Below are positions 35,274-44,460 of a stretch of 64,000 bases of DNA, piece after piece (within the stretch, counting starts at the first letter, position 1; every line of letters starts with the position of its first letter). Both the position numbers and the translations under genes were made by a program. Source of the stretch: Vibrio japonicus (GTDB lineage: Bacteria; Pseudomonadota; Gammaproteobacteria; Enterobacterales; Vibrionaceae); assembly GCF_024582835.1 (NCBI RefSeq), contig NZ_CP102096.1:992001-1056000 (forward strand). The letters are read 5' to 3'. The notes beneath the pieces are model-generated. The model saw nothing but the letters and a program-made list of their open reading frames with translations, did not search any database and was not told the DNA's origin.

Positions 35274-35304
35274 AAAATAAGCGGCCTTGGTCGCTTATTT
35301 TGTG
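35274..35304 (+). terminator. Terminator of the TRAP-OsmC-GYD operon
   Basis: Perfect 10-bp stem AAAATAAGCG/CGCTTATTTT with an 8-nt loop, 25 nt after the stop. Confidence 0.85.
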
Positions 35305-35321
35305 TTTGTGACAGCCGCAGT

Positions 35322-35556
35322 TTAATCAGAACAATGCTGCTTAATGAGCGTCATTAACCTTTCTAGATATTCCAATGTCTCAGCTTCTGGTGCAAAACCA
35401 ATATTGATTCGTAGGCAATCGCGGTATCGCTCTGACTCAGTAAACCACGGTCCAATACGAATATCCGGATTCTCCTATTCCTCCGAAAGACTTAACTCAC
35501 TGACATCTTTAGAGAAAATGTTGCATTAAAACCGCTAGGGTGAGCGTTCAAGGTCT
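35322..35556 (-). pseudogene. PLP-dependent aminotransferase C-terminal remnant
   Basis: On the minus strand 35474-35322 reads NPDIRIGPWFTESERYRDCL, RINIGFAPEAETLEYLERLM and then TLIKQHCSD with a natural stop: the C-terminus of a MocR-type or class I aminotransferase. A stop codon at 35475-35477 and a frame shift separate it from HPSGFNATFS further upstream (about 35556-35510). No start or PLP-lysine region is left. It has been reduced to about 75 codons. Confidence 0.7.
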
Positions 35557-35646
35557 GTTAATCTTCATCTATGTCGTAGGCAAAGCCACTTATGCCAGCG
35601 GCAATAACACTTTCCCTAAATGTGGCGTTATTTTTAAGGAGTAAAA

Positions 35647-35991
35647 ATGCCTCATTGTATTATCGAACACTCATCCTCTCTCAATGCGAGTGAACTCAAT
35701 CAAGTTGTATTTCAGGGCGCTTTAGAGTCTCAATTATTCGAAGCAGATGGTCGCGATATTAAAGTTCGCAGCATCGCGTATGACCATTTCCAAACGGGTA
35801 CCGAGCGACAAGATTTTATCCATGTGACGCTGCGTATTCTTTCAGGTCGCAGTGATGACGCCAAACTCAAACTGTCACAATCTGTGCTGGCAAAGCTGGA
35901 ATCGCTCGCATTAACGGATGTATCTCTAACCGTCGAAGTTGTGGATATGGACCGAGACAGTTACTCGAAGCGTGTTGTGTCAGGAGACTAA
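35647..35991 (+). CDS. 5-carboxymethyl-2-hydroxymuconate isomerase family
   Basis: 114 aa, HpcD/CHMI type, tautomerase fold with N-terminal Pro after Met removal (MPHCIIEHSS). Conserved DGRDIKVRSIAYDHF and FIHVTLRILSGRSDD. It isomerises the homoprotocatechuate-pathway intermediate in organisms that have it; no other hpa genes are in the window, so here it may be an orphan tautomerase. AAGGAG lies 8 nt before the ATG. Confidence 0.88.
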   Translation: MPHCIIEHSSSLNASELNQVVFQGALESQLFEADGRDIKVRSIAYDHFQTGTERQDFIHVTLRILSGRSDDAKLKLSQSVLAKLESLALTDVSLTVEVVDMDRDSYSKRVVSGD

Positions 35992-36234
35992 TATTCACAA
36001 AACCCTTTTATCCTCACAATCACAATATTTTTCTTTCTTATCCGTTTAAGTTCATCAATTATCCGCCGCCCGGAGCTTTAACTCTATACTCACGTTGGAT
36101 TGAACTCTGTCCGTGAGTTGATGAGAATTGATTGACGTAAACCACTGATAAATTAAGCTAATAGCTCAATGTGAAAAATTTAACAGCTTGAGCAGTTCTG
36201 GTTCATGATTAGATTTGATAAATAAGGTCACACT

Positions 36235-37170
36235 ATGAAAGAGTTTTTGATTACAAGTTGGCTATTCAGCACCGCTCAGGCTGAGAAATATGAGCCGAGT
36301 TCTGATTCAATTGTTCCTTCTGTTTGGTATCACTGTCAGCGTGACGCGCTTGGTCTAAGGGAATGGTTGGTCGGAAATGGCATTTCAAATGCTATTGTTG
36401 ATTCGCTACTTGCAGACGATACGCGCCCTAGGTTTGAGCAATATTCTGAGGACTGTTTCTTAATCATTCTCCGAGGTATGAACTTTAACGAAGGCGCTGC
36501 ACCCGATGATATGCTGAGTTTGCGTATTCTCTGGTACAAAGGCGCAGTCATTTCTACCAGAAAAGTACCATCACGTGCGGTCACATCGCTCGTAACTCAG
36601 CTGGAGGAGGGGCAGGGGCCAAAAACGCTTCAGGAACTGATTCTTGGTATGGTCAACCGGATCAACCGCAATATTTCAGACTTCTTGGATCCGGTTGAAG
36701 AGCTGCTAGACGAACTGAATGTGGAATCGAATACCGATCTGAAAAGTCTAAACGCGATCCATACTCGTTTATTGAGATTAAGGCGTTATCTCAAACCGCA
36801 AAAGTATGTATTAGAAGATTTACTGGCTAGTCACCCATCCGTGCTGTCTAAGCAGCAGAATGAATTAAAGAACTGTTTGGATATGATGGCTAGGATCAAT
36901 GAATCGGTCGAGTTTTACATTGAACAAATCGGTGTTTATCTCATGAACGTCAATCAGCAAAACGCAGAGAAGATGAATAGAAACACCTATCTGTTTTCTG
37001 TGATTGCTGGGGTCTTTTTACCTGCTGGTTTTTTCACCGGATTGCTTGGGGTGAACATTGCAGGTATTCCAGGGACAGAAAATCCGATTGCATTTACTCT
37101 TTTCTGCGTAGCCTTGTTGGCTATTGTCGCCTTGGAAGTGGTCATACTTAAGAAGTTGAGGTTTATCTAG
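36235..37170 (+). CDS. zntB: Zinc transporter ZntB (CorA family)
   Basis: 311 aa. Large N-terminal cytosolic alpha/beta domain and two C-terminal transmembrane helices (VIAGVFLPAGFFTGLLGVN, then FTLFCVALLAIVALEVVIL). The pore motif is GVNIAGIPG, the ZntB form of the CorA GMN motif. AAGGTC precedes the ATG. Catalyses zinc transport across the inner membrane. The stop codon overlaps the GTG start of the next gene. Confidence 0.9.
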   Translation: MKEFLITSWLFSTAQAEKYEPSSDSIVPSVWYHCQRDALGLREWLVGNGISNAIVDSLLADDTRPRFEQYSEDCFLIILRGMNFNEGAAPDDMLSLRILWYKGAVISTRKVPSRAVTSLVTQLEEGQGPKTLQELILGMVNRINRNISDFLDPVEELLDELNVESNTDLKSLNAIHTRLLRLRRYLKPQKYVLEDLLASHPSVLSKQQNELKNCLDMMARINESVEFYIEQIGVYLMNVNQQNAEKMNRNTYLFSVIAGVFLPAGFFTGLLGVNIAGIPGTENPIAFTLFCVALLAIVALEVVILKKLRFI

Positions 37171-37715
37171 TGATTGAATTTATCCAAAGCAATGTGTTGA
37201 TTAAGCAGGCAGCACTTGGCATTGCATTAATCATTGTCTATTTGGTGGTTAAGCGATTGGGACAACGGTGGATTGAATCGTTGGCGGAAAGCAAAAACGT
37301 TTCCGTAAATCGTACTCAGTTTGTTGTTAAGGCGTTTAATGTCGCTGTTTTTGGACTGTTTATCGCTTTCTTTTTGATCATTCTAGATGTCGGCTTTGGC
37401 GATGTGTCGGTGTTTTTATCTTCTATATTTGCGGTGTTGGGTGTTGCATTATTCGCTCAGTGGTCGATTTTAAGCAACTTGACAGCAAGTGTATTGATTT
37501 TCTTTGTGTTTCCATACCGAATAGGGGATAGGGTAAAAGTGGCAGATAAGGATGAAGACATCAGCGGCATCATTATTGATATAACAATGTTCCATGTCAT
37601 TCTTCGCCATTCAAATGGAAATATCATTACTTACCCTAACAACCTGATTTTACAAAAAGGGGTAACAAAATTGCTAACCTTGCCAGATGTTCCTGCCATT
37701 TCTAACGAAAAGTAG
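37170..37715 (+). CDS. MscS-like mechanosensitive channel domain protein
   Basis: 181 aa, GTG start at 37170 overlapping the zntB stop by one base. Three hydrophobic helices followed by the MscS signature region LGVALFAQWSILSNLTASVL and a beta domain IGDRVKVADKDEDISGIIID. At 181 aa it is shorter than MscS (about 286 aa), ending after the beta domain without the vestibule. Translational coupling to zntB suggests linked ion homeostasis. Confidence 0.85.
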   Translation: MIEFIQSNVLIKQAALGIALIIVYLVVKRLGQRWIESLAESKNVSVNRTQFVVKAFNVAVFGLFIAFFLIILDVGFGDVSVFLSSIFAVLGVALFAQWSILSNLTASVLIFFVFPYRIGDRVKVADKDEDISGIIIDITMFHVILRHSNGNIITYPNNLILQKGVTKLLTLPDVPAISNEK

Positions 37716-37757
37716 TGCTCTGGAAACGTAAATTGCTGAAGCGATATTAGGTGCGAT

Positions 37758-38150
37758 ATGAAAAGTTTTAATATAGAAGATGCAAGCCAGATATTTGTCG
37801 GAGCGTTTGCTTTGGCAGTGCCTATCTCTTTTTCTGAAGAAGCCTGGAAGCTGGGGGAAACACTGCCCAGCCAGAATCTCGCTTTATTGTTCACCTTATC
37901 TATTGTTTTCTTAGGGCTATATACCTACGAGAGTGTATTCCAGAAGAATATTCAATCTCGGAAGTTTGTGTTCATCTTCAGGATTATTGTTGCCTACCTC
38001 ATGACGGCATTGGTCGTGGCTCTAGTTTTGTTTTGTCTCGACAAGTTGCCCGTTATCTCAGATCCATTAGTTGCGTTTAAACGCATCATCGTTATATCCA
38101 TGCCAGCTTCAATGGGTGCGATTGTTGTGGATAGCTTTGATAAAGAATGA
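37758..38150 (+). CDS. DUF2391 family membrane protein
   Basis: 130 aa, about four transmembrane segments, with DASQIFVGAFALAVPISFSE at the N-terminus, YESVFQKNIQSRKFVFIFRI in the middle, and ISMPASMGAIVVDSFDKE at the end. Resembles the DUF2391 family of putative integral membrane proteins; function unknown. 42 bp after the MscS-like gene; likely the third gene of this operon. Confidence 0.75.
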   Translation: MKSFNIEDASQIFVGAFALAVPISFSEEAWKLGETLPSQNLALLFTLSIVFLGLYTYESVFQKNIQSRKFVFIFRIIVAYLMTALVVALVLFCLDKLPVISDPLVAFKRIIVISMPASMGAIVVDSFDKE

Positions 38151-38718
38151 CGACCTCTTGGTTGAAGTGGGTCGCAATTTTACATTTCTTGATGGTTACC
38201 CTAAAACTCCCCAAAGTCCCTCTAATAATGCAATCTTATACCTACTCGACGCGTAGAATATCCCAAATCTAGGCTGATTCCGTAGTGTGATACAAGCAGT
38301 GATAGCGTTCACACTTCAAGAGGTCTAATCAGGTGAATGTTGCAAAATGTTAGGTGGTTTGCATATTTAATGTTAATTTTTCTGCACAATACTTAGCATA
38401 AGATGCTAGATTACGGCTTCTTATTAGATGAAGTGACATTTAAGGTTGCTTGGTTTGAGTCGATTATTCGATCATTCTGACTGAACTAAGGCTAAGTAGT
38501 ATTTTCCCCTGAAATTTTGACCTGAATGGGGAATTATGCGATTTATCACTACATTTTTATGGCAAATTACTTTGATGGTTGGTAATGTGTGCCGCGATCT
38601 TTGTATGTCTTTAGATTTTTTGTGCTCGATTGTTGCTCTAAAAAACTCTAAATCACTGGCCGTTCTAGTGAGCATACAAGGAAGTCATGGATGCAAATGA
38701 AAAACTTGGAGTTTACGC
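38151..38718. other. Long leader region upstream of oppA, no gene seen
   Basis: 568 bp without a convincing ORF. AT-rich, with a weak 6-bp hairpin TTCCCC/GGGGAA at 38504-38533. opp operons of enterics are under sRNA and Lrp control, so regulatory sites are likely here but I cannot pinpoint one. Confidence 0.55.
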
Positions 38719-40341
38719 ATGTATAAAAACAAAATCACTCAAGCCCTTCTTCTAGGTGCTGGTTTCGCAATGGCCTCAACCGCAGCTCTAGCAGCAAACG
38801 TTCCAGCAGGAACTGAGCTAGCAGCAACACAAGAAATTGTTCGTGGTAATGGTACTGAAGTTGCAACAATCGACCCGCACAAATCTCAAGGTGTTCCAGA
38901 GTCTCACGTTATTCGTGATCTTCTTGAAGGCTTGGTGAACCAAGATGCGGATGGTAACACTACCCCAGGTGTTGCTGAGTCTTGGGAAACAGCAGACAAC
39001 AAAACATTCACTTTCCACCTACGTAAAGACGCAAAATGGTCTAACGGCGACCCTGTAACAGCAGGCGACTTCGTATACAGTTTCCAACGTGCAGTTGATC
39101 CTGCAACCGCTTCTCCATACGCTTGGTACATGGAATACACCAAGATGAAGAATGCTAAAGACATCGTCGCTGGTAAAAAGGACAAGAGCGAGCTAGGTGT
39201 TAAAGCAGTTGACGATCACACGCTAGTGGTTGAGCTAGACGCAGCGGTACCATACTTTGTTATGATGATGGGTCACACGACCGTTAAACCAGTTCATAAA
39301 GCAACCGTTGAAAAGTTCGGTGATAAGTGGACAAAACCTGAAAACTTCGTGGGTAACGGTGCGTACGTTGTAGACAAGTGGGTAGTGAACGAGCGTCTAG
39401 TTCTTAAGCGTAACGAACAATATTGGGACAACGAAAACACCACTCTAAACAAGGTTACGTTCCTACCGATCGAAAACCAAGTAGCTGAGATGAACCGTTT
39501 CCTATCGGGTGAAATTAACATCAGCTACGATGTTCCAGTTGAGCACTTCAAACGTCTGAAGAAAGAACACCCAGAATCACTGTCAGTAGTGGGTAACTTA
39601 TGTACTTACTACTACATCTTTAACACTAAGAAAGCCCCATTCGATGATGTGCGCGTACGTAAAGCGATCTCTTACGCGATTGACCGCAACATCGTTAGTG
39701 ATGCGATCATGGGACAAGGTCAAAAACCAGCTTACTTCTTGACACCTGAGATCACGTCTGGCTTCAACCCAGTCATGCCAGAATACGGTCAAATGACGCA
39801 GAAAGAGCGTGACGAGGAAGCGGCGCGTCTTCTAGCTGAAGCGGGTTACGGCAAAGACAATCCACTGAAATTTAACCTTCTTTACAATACATCTGAAAAC
39901 CACAAGAAAGTGGCGGTTGCTTTAGGTTCAATGTGGAAGAAAACTCTAGGTCTAGATGTAACGCTAGAAAACCAAGAGTGGAAGACTTACTTATCTTCGA
40001 AAGACTCAGGTGACTTCGAGGTAGCGCGCGCAGGTTGGTGTGGTGACTATAACGAAGCGTCTTCATTCCTAACTCTAATGAAGAGCAACAACACCACTGG
40101 CGGTATCCACTACGATAGCAAAGCTTACGATGAGATCATCGACAAAGCGCTGAGCTCTACTTCTGAAGAAGAACGTAACGCTCTTTACCTAGAAGCAGAA
40201 GCGCTAATGGCTAAAGATATGCCTATCGCACCTATCTACCAGTACGTGAAATCACGTCTACTGTCTCCGAAAGTGGGTGGCTTCCCAGCTAACAACCCAG
40301 AAGAGAAGATTTACTCTAAAGATCTATACATCATTAAGTAA
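38719..40341 (+). CDS. oppA: Oligopeptide ABC transporter periplasmic binding protein
   Basis: 540 aa. Signal peptide to about residue 25 (STAALA), then a SBP_bac_5 fold: DPHKSQGVPESHVIRDLLEG, TFHLRKDAKWSNGDPVTAGD, and RAVDPATASPYAWYM, all close to E. coli OppA. GGAG precedes the ATG. Captures peptides of 2-5 residues in the periplasm. Its gene is 132 bp ahead of oppB, allowing separate, higher expression. Confidence 0.95.
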   Translation: MYKNKITQALLLGAGFAMASTAALAANVPAGTELAATQEIVRGNGTEVATIDPHKSQGVPESHVIRDLLEGLVNQDADGNTTPGVAESWETADNKTFTFHLRKDAKWSNGDPVTAGDFVYSFQRAVDPATASPYAWYMEYTKMKNAKDIVAGKKDKSELGVKAVDDHTLVVELDAAVPYFVMMMGHTTVKPVHKATVEKFGDKWTKPENFVGNGAYVVDKWVVNERLVLKRNEQYWDNENTTLNKVTFLPIENQVAEMNRFLSGEINISYDVPVEHFKRLKKEHPESLSVVGNLCTYYYIFNTKKAPFDDVRVRKAISYAIDRNIVSDAIMGQGQKPAYFLTPEITSGFNPVMPEYGQMTQKERDEEAARLLAEAGYGKDNPLKFNLLYNTSENHKKVAVALGSMWKKTLGLDVTLENQEWKTYLSSKDSGDFEVARAGWCGDYNEASSFLTLMKSNNTTGGIHYDSKAYDEIIDKALSSTSEEERNALYLEAEALMAKDMPIAPIYQYVKSRLLSPKVGGFPANNPEEKIYSKDLYIIK

Positions 40342-40473
40342 CGCTTAACCCGATAGAACTATAAAATTTAGGCTCTGCATGTGAGAAATTGCATGTAGCG
40401 CCTACCTACAATCTAAAATTGAATTTGGATTGATTTTTTTAATTACATTGTCACAGACTGGAAGAGTGAGTTT

Positions 40474-41394
40474 ATGCTTAAATTCATCGCGAAAAGGATA
40501 TTTGAGGCGATCCCAACAATGTTGGTTTTGATCACTATATCTTTCTTTCTTATGCGCTTTGCGCCAGGTAACCCATTTTCTACCGAGCGACCATTACCTC
40601 CAGAAGTAATGGCCAATATCGAAGCAAAATATGGTTTGGATAAGCCTGTATTTGAACAGTACACCACTTATCTAACAAACGTTATTCAAGGCGACTTCGG
40701 TCCTTCCTTTAAGTACCTTGATTATTCAGTAAATGAACTAATTTCTGTCGCACTACCAGTTTCAGCGAAAGTCGGTTTCATCGCCTTTCTTTTCACTCTC
40801 GTGATGGGTGTGACTGTCGGTACCATTGCCGCATTGAAGCAGAACACTTGGGTAGACTACACCATAATGTCCACAGCCATGTTGGGTGTTGTTATGCCAT
40901 CGTTTGTTTTGGCACCTGCACTGATTTATCTATTTTCTCTCCATTGGAATATCTTCCCAGCAGGTGGATGGCATGATGGCAGTGCGAAATATCTCGTTCT
41001 TCCAGTTATCGGTATGTCATTGCTGTACGTTGCGACGTTTGCTCGTATCACTCGTGGCTCGATGATTGAAACGTTGAACAGTAACTTTATCCGTACTGCT
41101 CGTGCGAAAGGTCTAAGTTACCGCTACATCATCATCAAACATGCACTAAAACCAGCACTTCTACCTGTTGTTTCTTACATGGGTCCTGCATTCGTAGGTA
41201 TCATCACAGGTTCAGTTGTTATCGAAACCATCTTTGGTTTACCTGGTATCGGTAAGTTATTCGTTAACGCAGCATTCAACCGTGATTACTCGTTAGTAAT
41301 GGGTGTAACCATTCTGATTGGTTTCCTATTCATTCTATTCAACGCGATTGTAGATATTCTACTTGCAATGATTGACCCGAAAATTCGCTACTAA
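40474..41394 (+). CDS. oppB: Oligopeptide ABC transporter permease OppB
   Basis: 306 aa, six transmembrane helices; starts MLKFIAKRIFEAIPTMLVLI, EAA loop RTARAKGLSYRYIIIKHALK, ending GFLFILFNAIVDILLAMIDP. Inner-membrane pore subunit paired with OppC. Confidence 0.95.
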   Translation: MLKFIAKRIFEAIPTMLVLITISFFLMRFAPGNPFSTERPLPPEVMANIEAKYGLDKPVFEQYTTYLTNVIQGDFGPSFKYLDYSVNELISVALPVSAKVGFIAFLFTLVMGVTVGTIAALKQNTWVDYTIMSTAMLGVVMPSFVLAPALIYLFSLHWNIFPAGGWHDGSAKYLVLPVIGMSLLYVATFARITRGSMIETLNSNFIRTARAKGLSYRYIIIKHALKPALLPVVSYMGPAFVGIITGSVVIETIFGLPGIGKLFVNAAFNRDYSLVMGVTILIGFLFILFNAIVDILLAMIDPKIRY

Positions 41395-41409
41395 CAGGGA
41401 CATTTGGTT

Positions 41410-42312
41410 ATGTTAACGAAAAAAGAAAACCTAGAAGCGATTGAAAAATTCTCTGAAAATTTAGAGATCGAAGGTCGCAGTCTATGGCAAGACGCTCGAA
41501 TCCGCTTTATGCGCAACAAAGCGGCAATGGTGAGCCTATTTATCCTACTTATCATGACGTTGGCAGTTATTGTATTGCCGATGCTTGCTCCATATACATT
41601 TGATGATACTGACTGGTACGCAATGCACGTTGGCCCAAACGCTGACCACTGGTTTGGTACAGACAGTTTAGGCCGAGACCTGTACGTACGTACTTTGATT
41701 GGTGGCCGTATCTCGCTAATGGTTGGCGTGATGGGCGCATTCGTAGCGGTACTGATTGGTACGCTTTACGGCGCGGCATCTGGCTTCATTGGGGGTAGAG
41801 TTGACCGCATTATGATGCGTATCCTAGAGATCCTTTACGCTGTACCATTTATGTTCCTCGTTATCGTACTAGTCACATTCTTCGGTCGTAACATCATTCT
41901 TATCTTCGTTGCTATCGGTGCGATTGCTTGGCTAGACATGGCGCGTATCGTACGTGGTCAAACACTGAGCTTACGCAGCAAAGAATTTATCGAAGCAGCA
42001 CACGTTTGTGGTGTAAGTAAATGGAAAATCATCACTCGCCATATCGTGCCAAACGTATTGGGTATCGTAGCGGTTTACTCGACGCTTCTAATCCCAAGCA
42101 TGATTTTGACTGAATCATTCCTATCATTCCTTGGTCTTGGTGTTCAGGAGCCAATGACAAGTTGGGGCGCACTTCTACAAGAAGGTGCACAGACAATGGA
42201 AGTAGCAATCTGGCAACTAGCATTCCCTGCTGTATTCATGGTTGTGACTCTGTTCTGCTTCAACTACGTTGGTGACGGTCTGCGCGATGCGCTGGATCCA
42301 AAAGACAGATAA
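41410..42312 (+). CDS. oppC: Oligopeptide ABC transporter permease OppC
   Basis: 300 aa from the ATG at 41410 (AGGGA upstream; the TTG at 41404 is not needed). N-terminal cytosolic extension with SLWQDARIRFMRNKAAMVSL, OppC_N type, and EAA loop EAAHVCGVSKWKIITRHIVP. Confidence 0.94.
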   Translation: MLTKKENLEAIEKFSENLEIEGRSLWQDARIRFMRNKAAMVSLFILLIMTLAVIVLPMLAPYTFDDTDWYAMHVGPNADHWFGTDSLGRDLYVRTLIGGRISLMVGVMGAFVAVLIGTLYGAASGFIGGRVDRIMMRILEILYAVPFMFLVIVLVTFFGRNIILIFVAIGAIAWLDMARIVRGQTLSLRSKEFIEAAHVCGVSKWKIITRHIVPNVLGIVAVYSTLLIPSMILTESFLSFLGLGVQEPMTSWGALLQEGAQTMEVAIWQLAFPAVFMVVTLFCFNYVGDGLRDALDPKDR

Positions 42313-42336
42313 TTAAAAGATAAGATTAAGGAAACT

Positions 42337-43311
42337 ATGATGAGTTTATTAGATGTCAAAGATCTGCGCGTCGAATTTACCACACAAGATGGTATCGTAA
42401 CCGCAGTAAACGATTTGAACTTCTCTCTGAATCAAGGTGAAACCCTAGGTATCGTAGGTGAGTCAGGTTCAGGTAAATCCCAGACAGTATTCGCAATCAT
42501 GGGTCTACTGGCTAAAAACGGCATTATCTCAGGTAGTGCCAAATTCGAAGGTAAAGAAATCCTAAACCTTCCAGAAAAAGAGCTGAACAAGGTTCGTGCT
42601 GAACAGATCGCCATGATCTTCCAAGATCCGATGACATCGCTTAACCCTTACATGAAAGTTAGTGATCAGCTGATGGAAGTTCTGATGCTGCACAAAGGCA
42701 TGGGCAAAGCGGAAGCATTCGAAGAATCTGTTCGTATGCTAGAAGCGGTGAAAATTCCTGAAGCTCGTAAGCGTATCACCATGTACCCGCACGAGTTTTC
42801 AGGCGGTATGCGTCAGCGTGTAATGATTGCGATGGCATTACTATGTCGTCCAAAGCTGTTGATTGCCGATGAGCCGACAACGGCACTGGACGTAACCGTT
42901 CAGGCGCAGATTATGGATCTGCTTAACGAGCTAAAAGACGAGTTCAATACCGCCATCATCATGATTACGCACGATCTTGGTGTTGTTGCAGGTTCATGTG
43001 ACAAAGTATTGGTAATGTACGCAGGTCGTACAATGGAATACGGTACAGTAGATGAAATCTTCTACAACCCAAGCCACCCATACGCGGAAGGCCTATTAAA
43101 AGCGATCCCTCGCCTTGATACAGAAGGTGAGATCCTGCCAACCATTCCAGGCAACCCGCCTAACTTACTTCGCCTACCACCTGGCTGCCCTTACCAAGAG
43201 CGTTGCCATCGTGTGATGGACCGTTGTAAGCGTGAGGCACCGATCCTGACTCCATTCGGTGATGGCCGTCAGCGTGCATGTTTTTCTGATTGGGAGGCTT
43301 GGAAGAAATGA
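42337..43311 (+). CDS. oppD: Oligopeptide ABC transporter ATPase OppD
   Basis: 324 aa (or 323 from the second ATG at 42340, better spaced from AAGGA). Walker A GESGSGKSQ, signature FSGGMRQRV, Walker B LLIADEPTTALD, switch His in MITHDLGVV. The C-terminal oligopeptide-transporter extension holds a Cys cluster CPYQERCHRVMDRC, probably a 4Fe-4S site as in related OppD proteins. Confidence 0.95.
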   Translation: MMSLLDVKDLRVEFTTQDGIVTAVNDLNFSLNQGETLGIVGESGSGKSQTVFAIMGLLAKNGIISGSAKFEGKEILNLPEKELNKVRAEQIAMIFQDPMTSLNPYMKVSDQLMEVLMLHKGMGKAEAFEESVRMLEAVKIPEARKRITMYPHEFSGGMRQRVMIAMALLCRPKLLIADEPTTALDVTVQAQIMDLLNELKDEFNTAIIMITHDLGVVAGSCDKVLVMYAGRTMEYGTVDEIFYNPSHPYAEGLLKAIPRLDTEGEILPTIPGNPPNLLRLPPGCPYQERCHRVMDRCKREAPILTPFGDGRQRACFSDWEAWKK

Positions 43312-44300
43312 GTATCGATAAAAACCTAATTCTGGATGTGAAAAATCTTAAAGTTCACTTTAGCATAGCAGCAAAGTCTGCATGGCCTTGGTCTAAGCCT
43401 TCGAACCTAAAAGCGGTTGATGGTGTCAACGTTCGCTTGTACGAAGGGGAAACGCTTGGTGTAGTAGGCGAGTCAGGCTGTGGTAAATCGACGTTTGCAC
43501 GTGCGATTATTGGTCTAGTTGAAGCGACGGAAGGTGAAGTCGTGTGGTTGGGTCAAGACCTGACTAAAATGCAAGAAGTGAAGCGTCGTGAAACGCGTAA
43601 AGAAATTCAGATGATTTTCCAAGATCCTCTGGCGTCTCTTAACCCGCGTATGACCGTCGGTGATATCATCGCAGAGCCATTGGAAACGTTCTACCCAGAA
43701 CTGTCTAAGCAAGAAGTAAAAGACCGAGTTAAAGAGATGATGGCGAAGGTAGGTCTGCTACCAAACGTGATCAACCGTTATCCGCACGAGTTCTCTGGTG
43801 GTCAGTGTCAGCGTATCGGTATTGCACGTGCACTTATCTTGAAGCCAAAAATGATCATCTGTGATGAACCAGTATCGGCACTGGATGTATCGATTCAGGC
43901 TCAGGTTGTAAACTTGCTGAAAGAGCTGCAAAAAGAGCTAAGGCTTTCTTTGGTATTCATCGCGCATGACTTGTCGGTAGTGAAGCACATCTCTGACCGC
44001 GTATTGGTGATGTACCTAGGTAACGCGGTAGAACTTGGTGAATCAGATGCACTGTTCGCTGATCCTAAGCACCCATACACACGCGCACTGATGTCTGCGG
44101 TTCCGATTCCGGACCCTAATATTGAGCGCAATAAGAAAATCCAAATGTTGGAAGGTGACTTACCTTCTCCAATTAGCCCGCCATCTGGTTGTGTATTCCG
44201 TACTCGATGCCCGCAAGCGACAGAAGAGTGCTCGAAGATCAAACCTACGATTAAAGGTACCGATATTCACGCTGTATCGTGTATACATGTTGAAGTTTAA
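43308..44300 (+). CDS. oppF: Oligopeptide ABC transporter ATPase OppF
   Basis: 330 aa; ATG overlaps the oppD stop by 4 bp (ATGA), so translation is coupled. Walker A GESGCGKST, signature FSGGQCQRIGIA, Walker B MIICDEPVSALD, and the C-terminal CVFRTRCPQATEEC cluster. Confidence 0.95.
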   Translation: MSIDKNLILDVKNLKVHFSIAAKSAWPWSKPSNLKAVDGVNVRLYEGETLGVVGESGCGKSTFARAIIGLVEATEGEVVWLGQDLTKMQEVKRRETRKEIQMIFQDPLASLNPRMTVGDIIAEPLETFYPELSKQEVKDRVKEMMAKVGLLPNVINRYPHEFSGGQCQRIGIARALILKPKMIICDEPVSALDVSIQAQVVNLLKELQKELRLSLVFIAHDLSVVKHISDRVLVMYLGNAVELGESDALFADPKHPYTRALMSAVPIPDPNIERNKKIQMLEGDLPSPISPPSGCVFRTRCPQATEECSKIKPTIKGTDIHAVSCIHVEV

Positions 44301-44322
44301 ACCATTCAGCCTGTGACGGCTT

Positions 44323-44357
44323 AAGCGCGGCATCTTTCGGGAGTCGCGCTTTTTTTG
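44323..44357 (+). terminator. Terminator of the opp operon
   Basis: AAGCGCG/CGCGCTT stem with a 15-nt loop and TTTTTTT. Confidence 0.8.
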
Positions 44358-44460
44358 TACTCCTTCAAAATATTTGAACATCTAAGCCAACAGATTTGGG
44401 TTATGAGATGAATGGCATTTTTTATACTAGAGCAATAACGCAATAGAGTAGGAGAGCGGC

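Noticed and set aside
35344..35529. Forward reading of 61 codons
   Set aside because: It is antisense to the aminotransferase remnant, which has recognisable family sequence.
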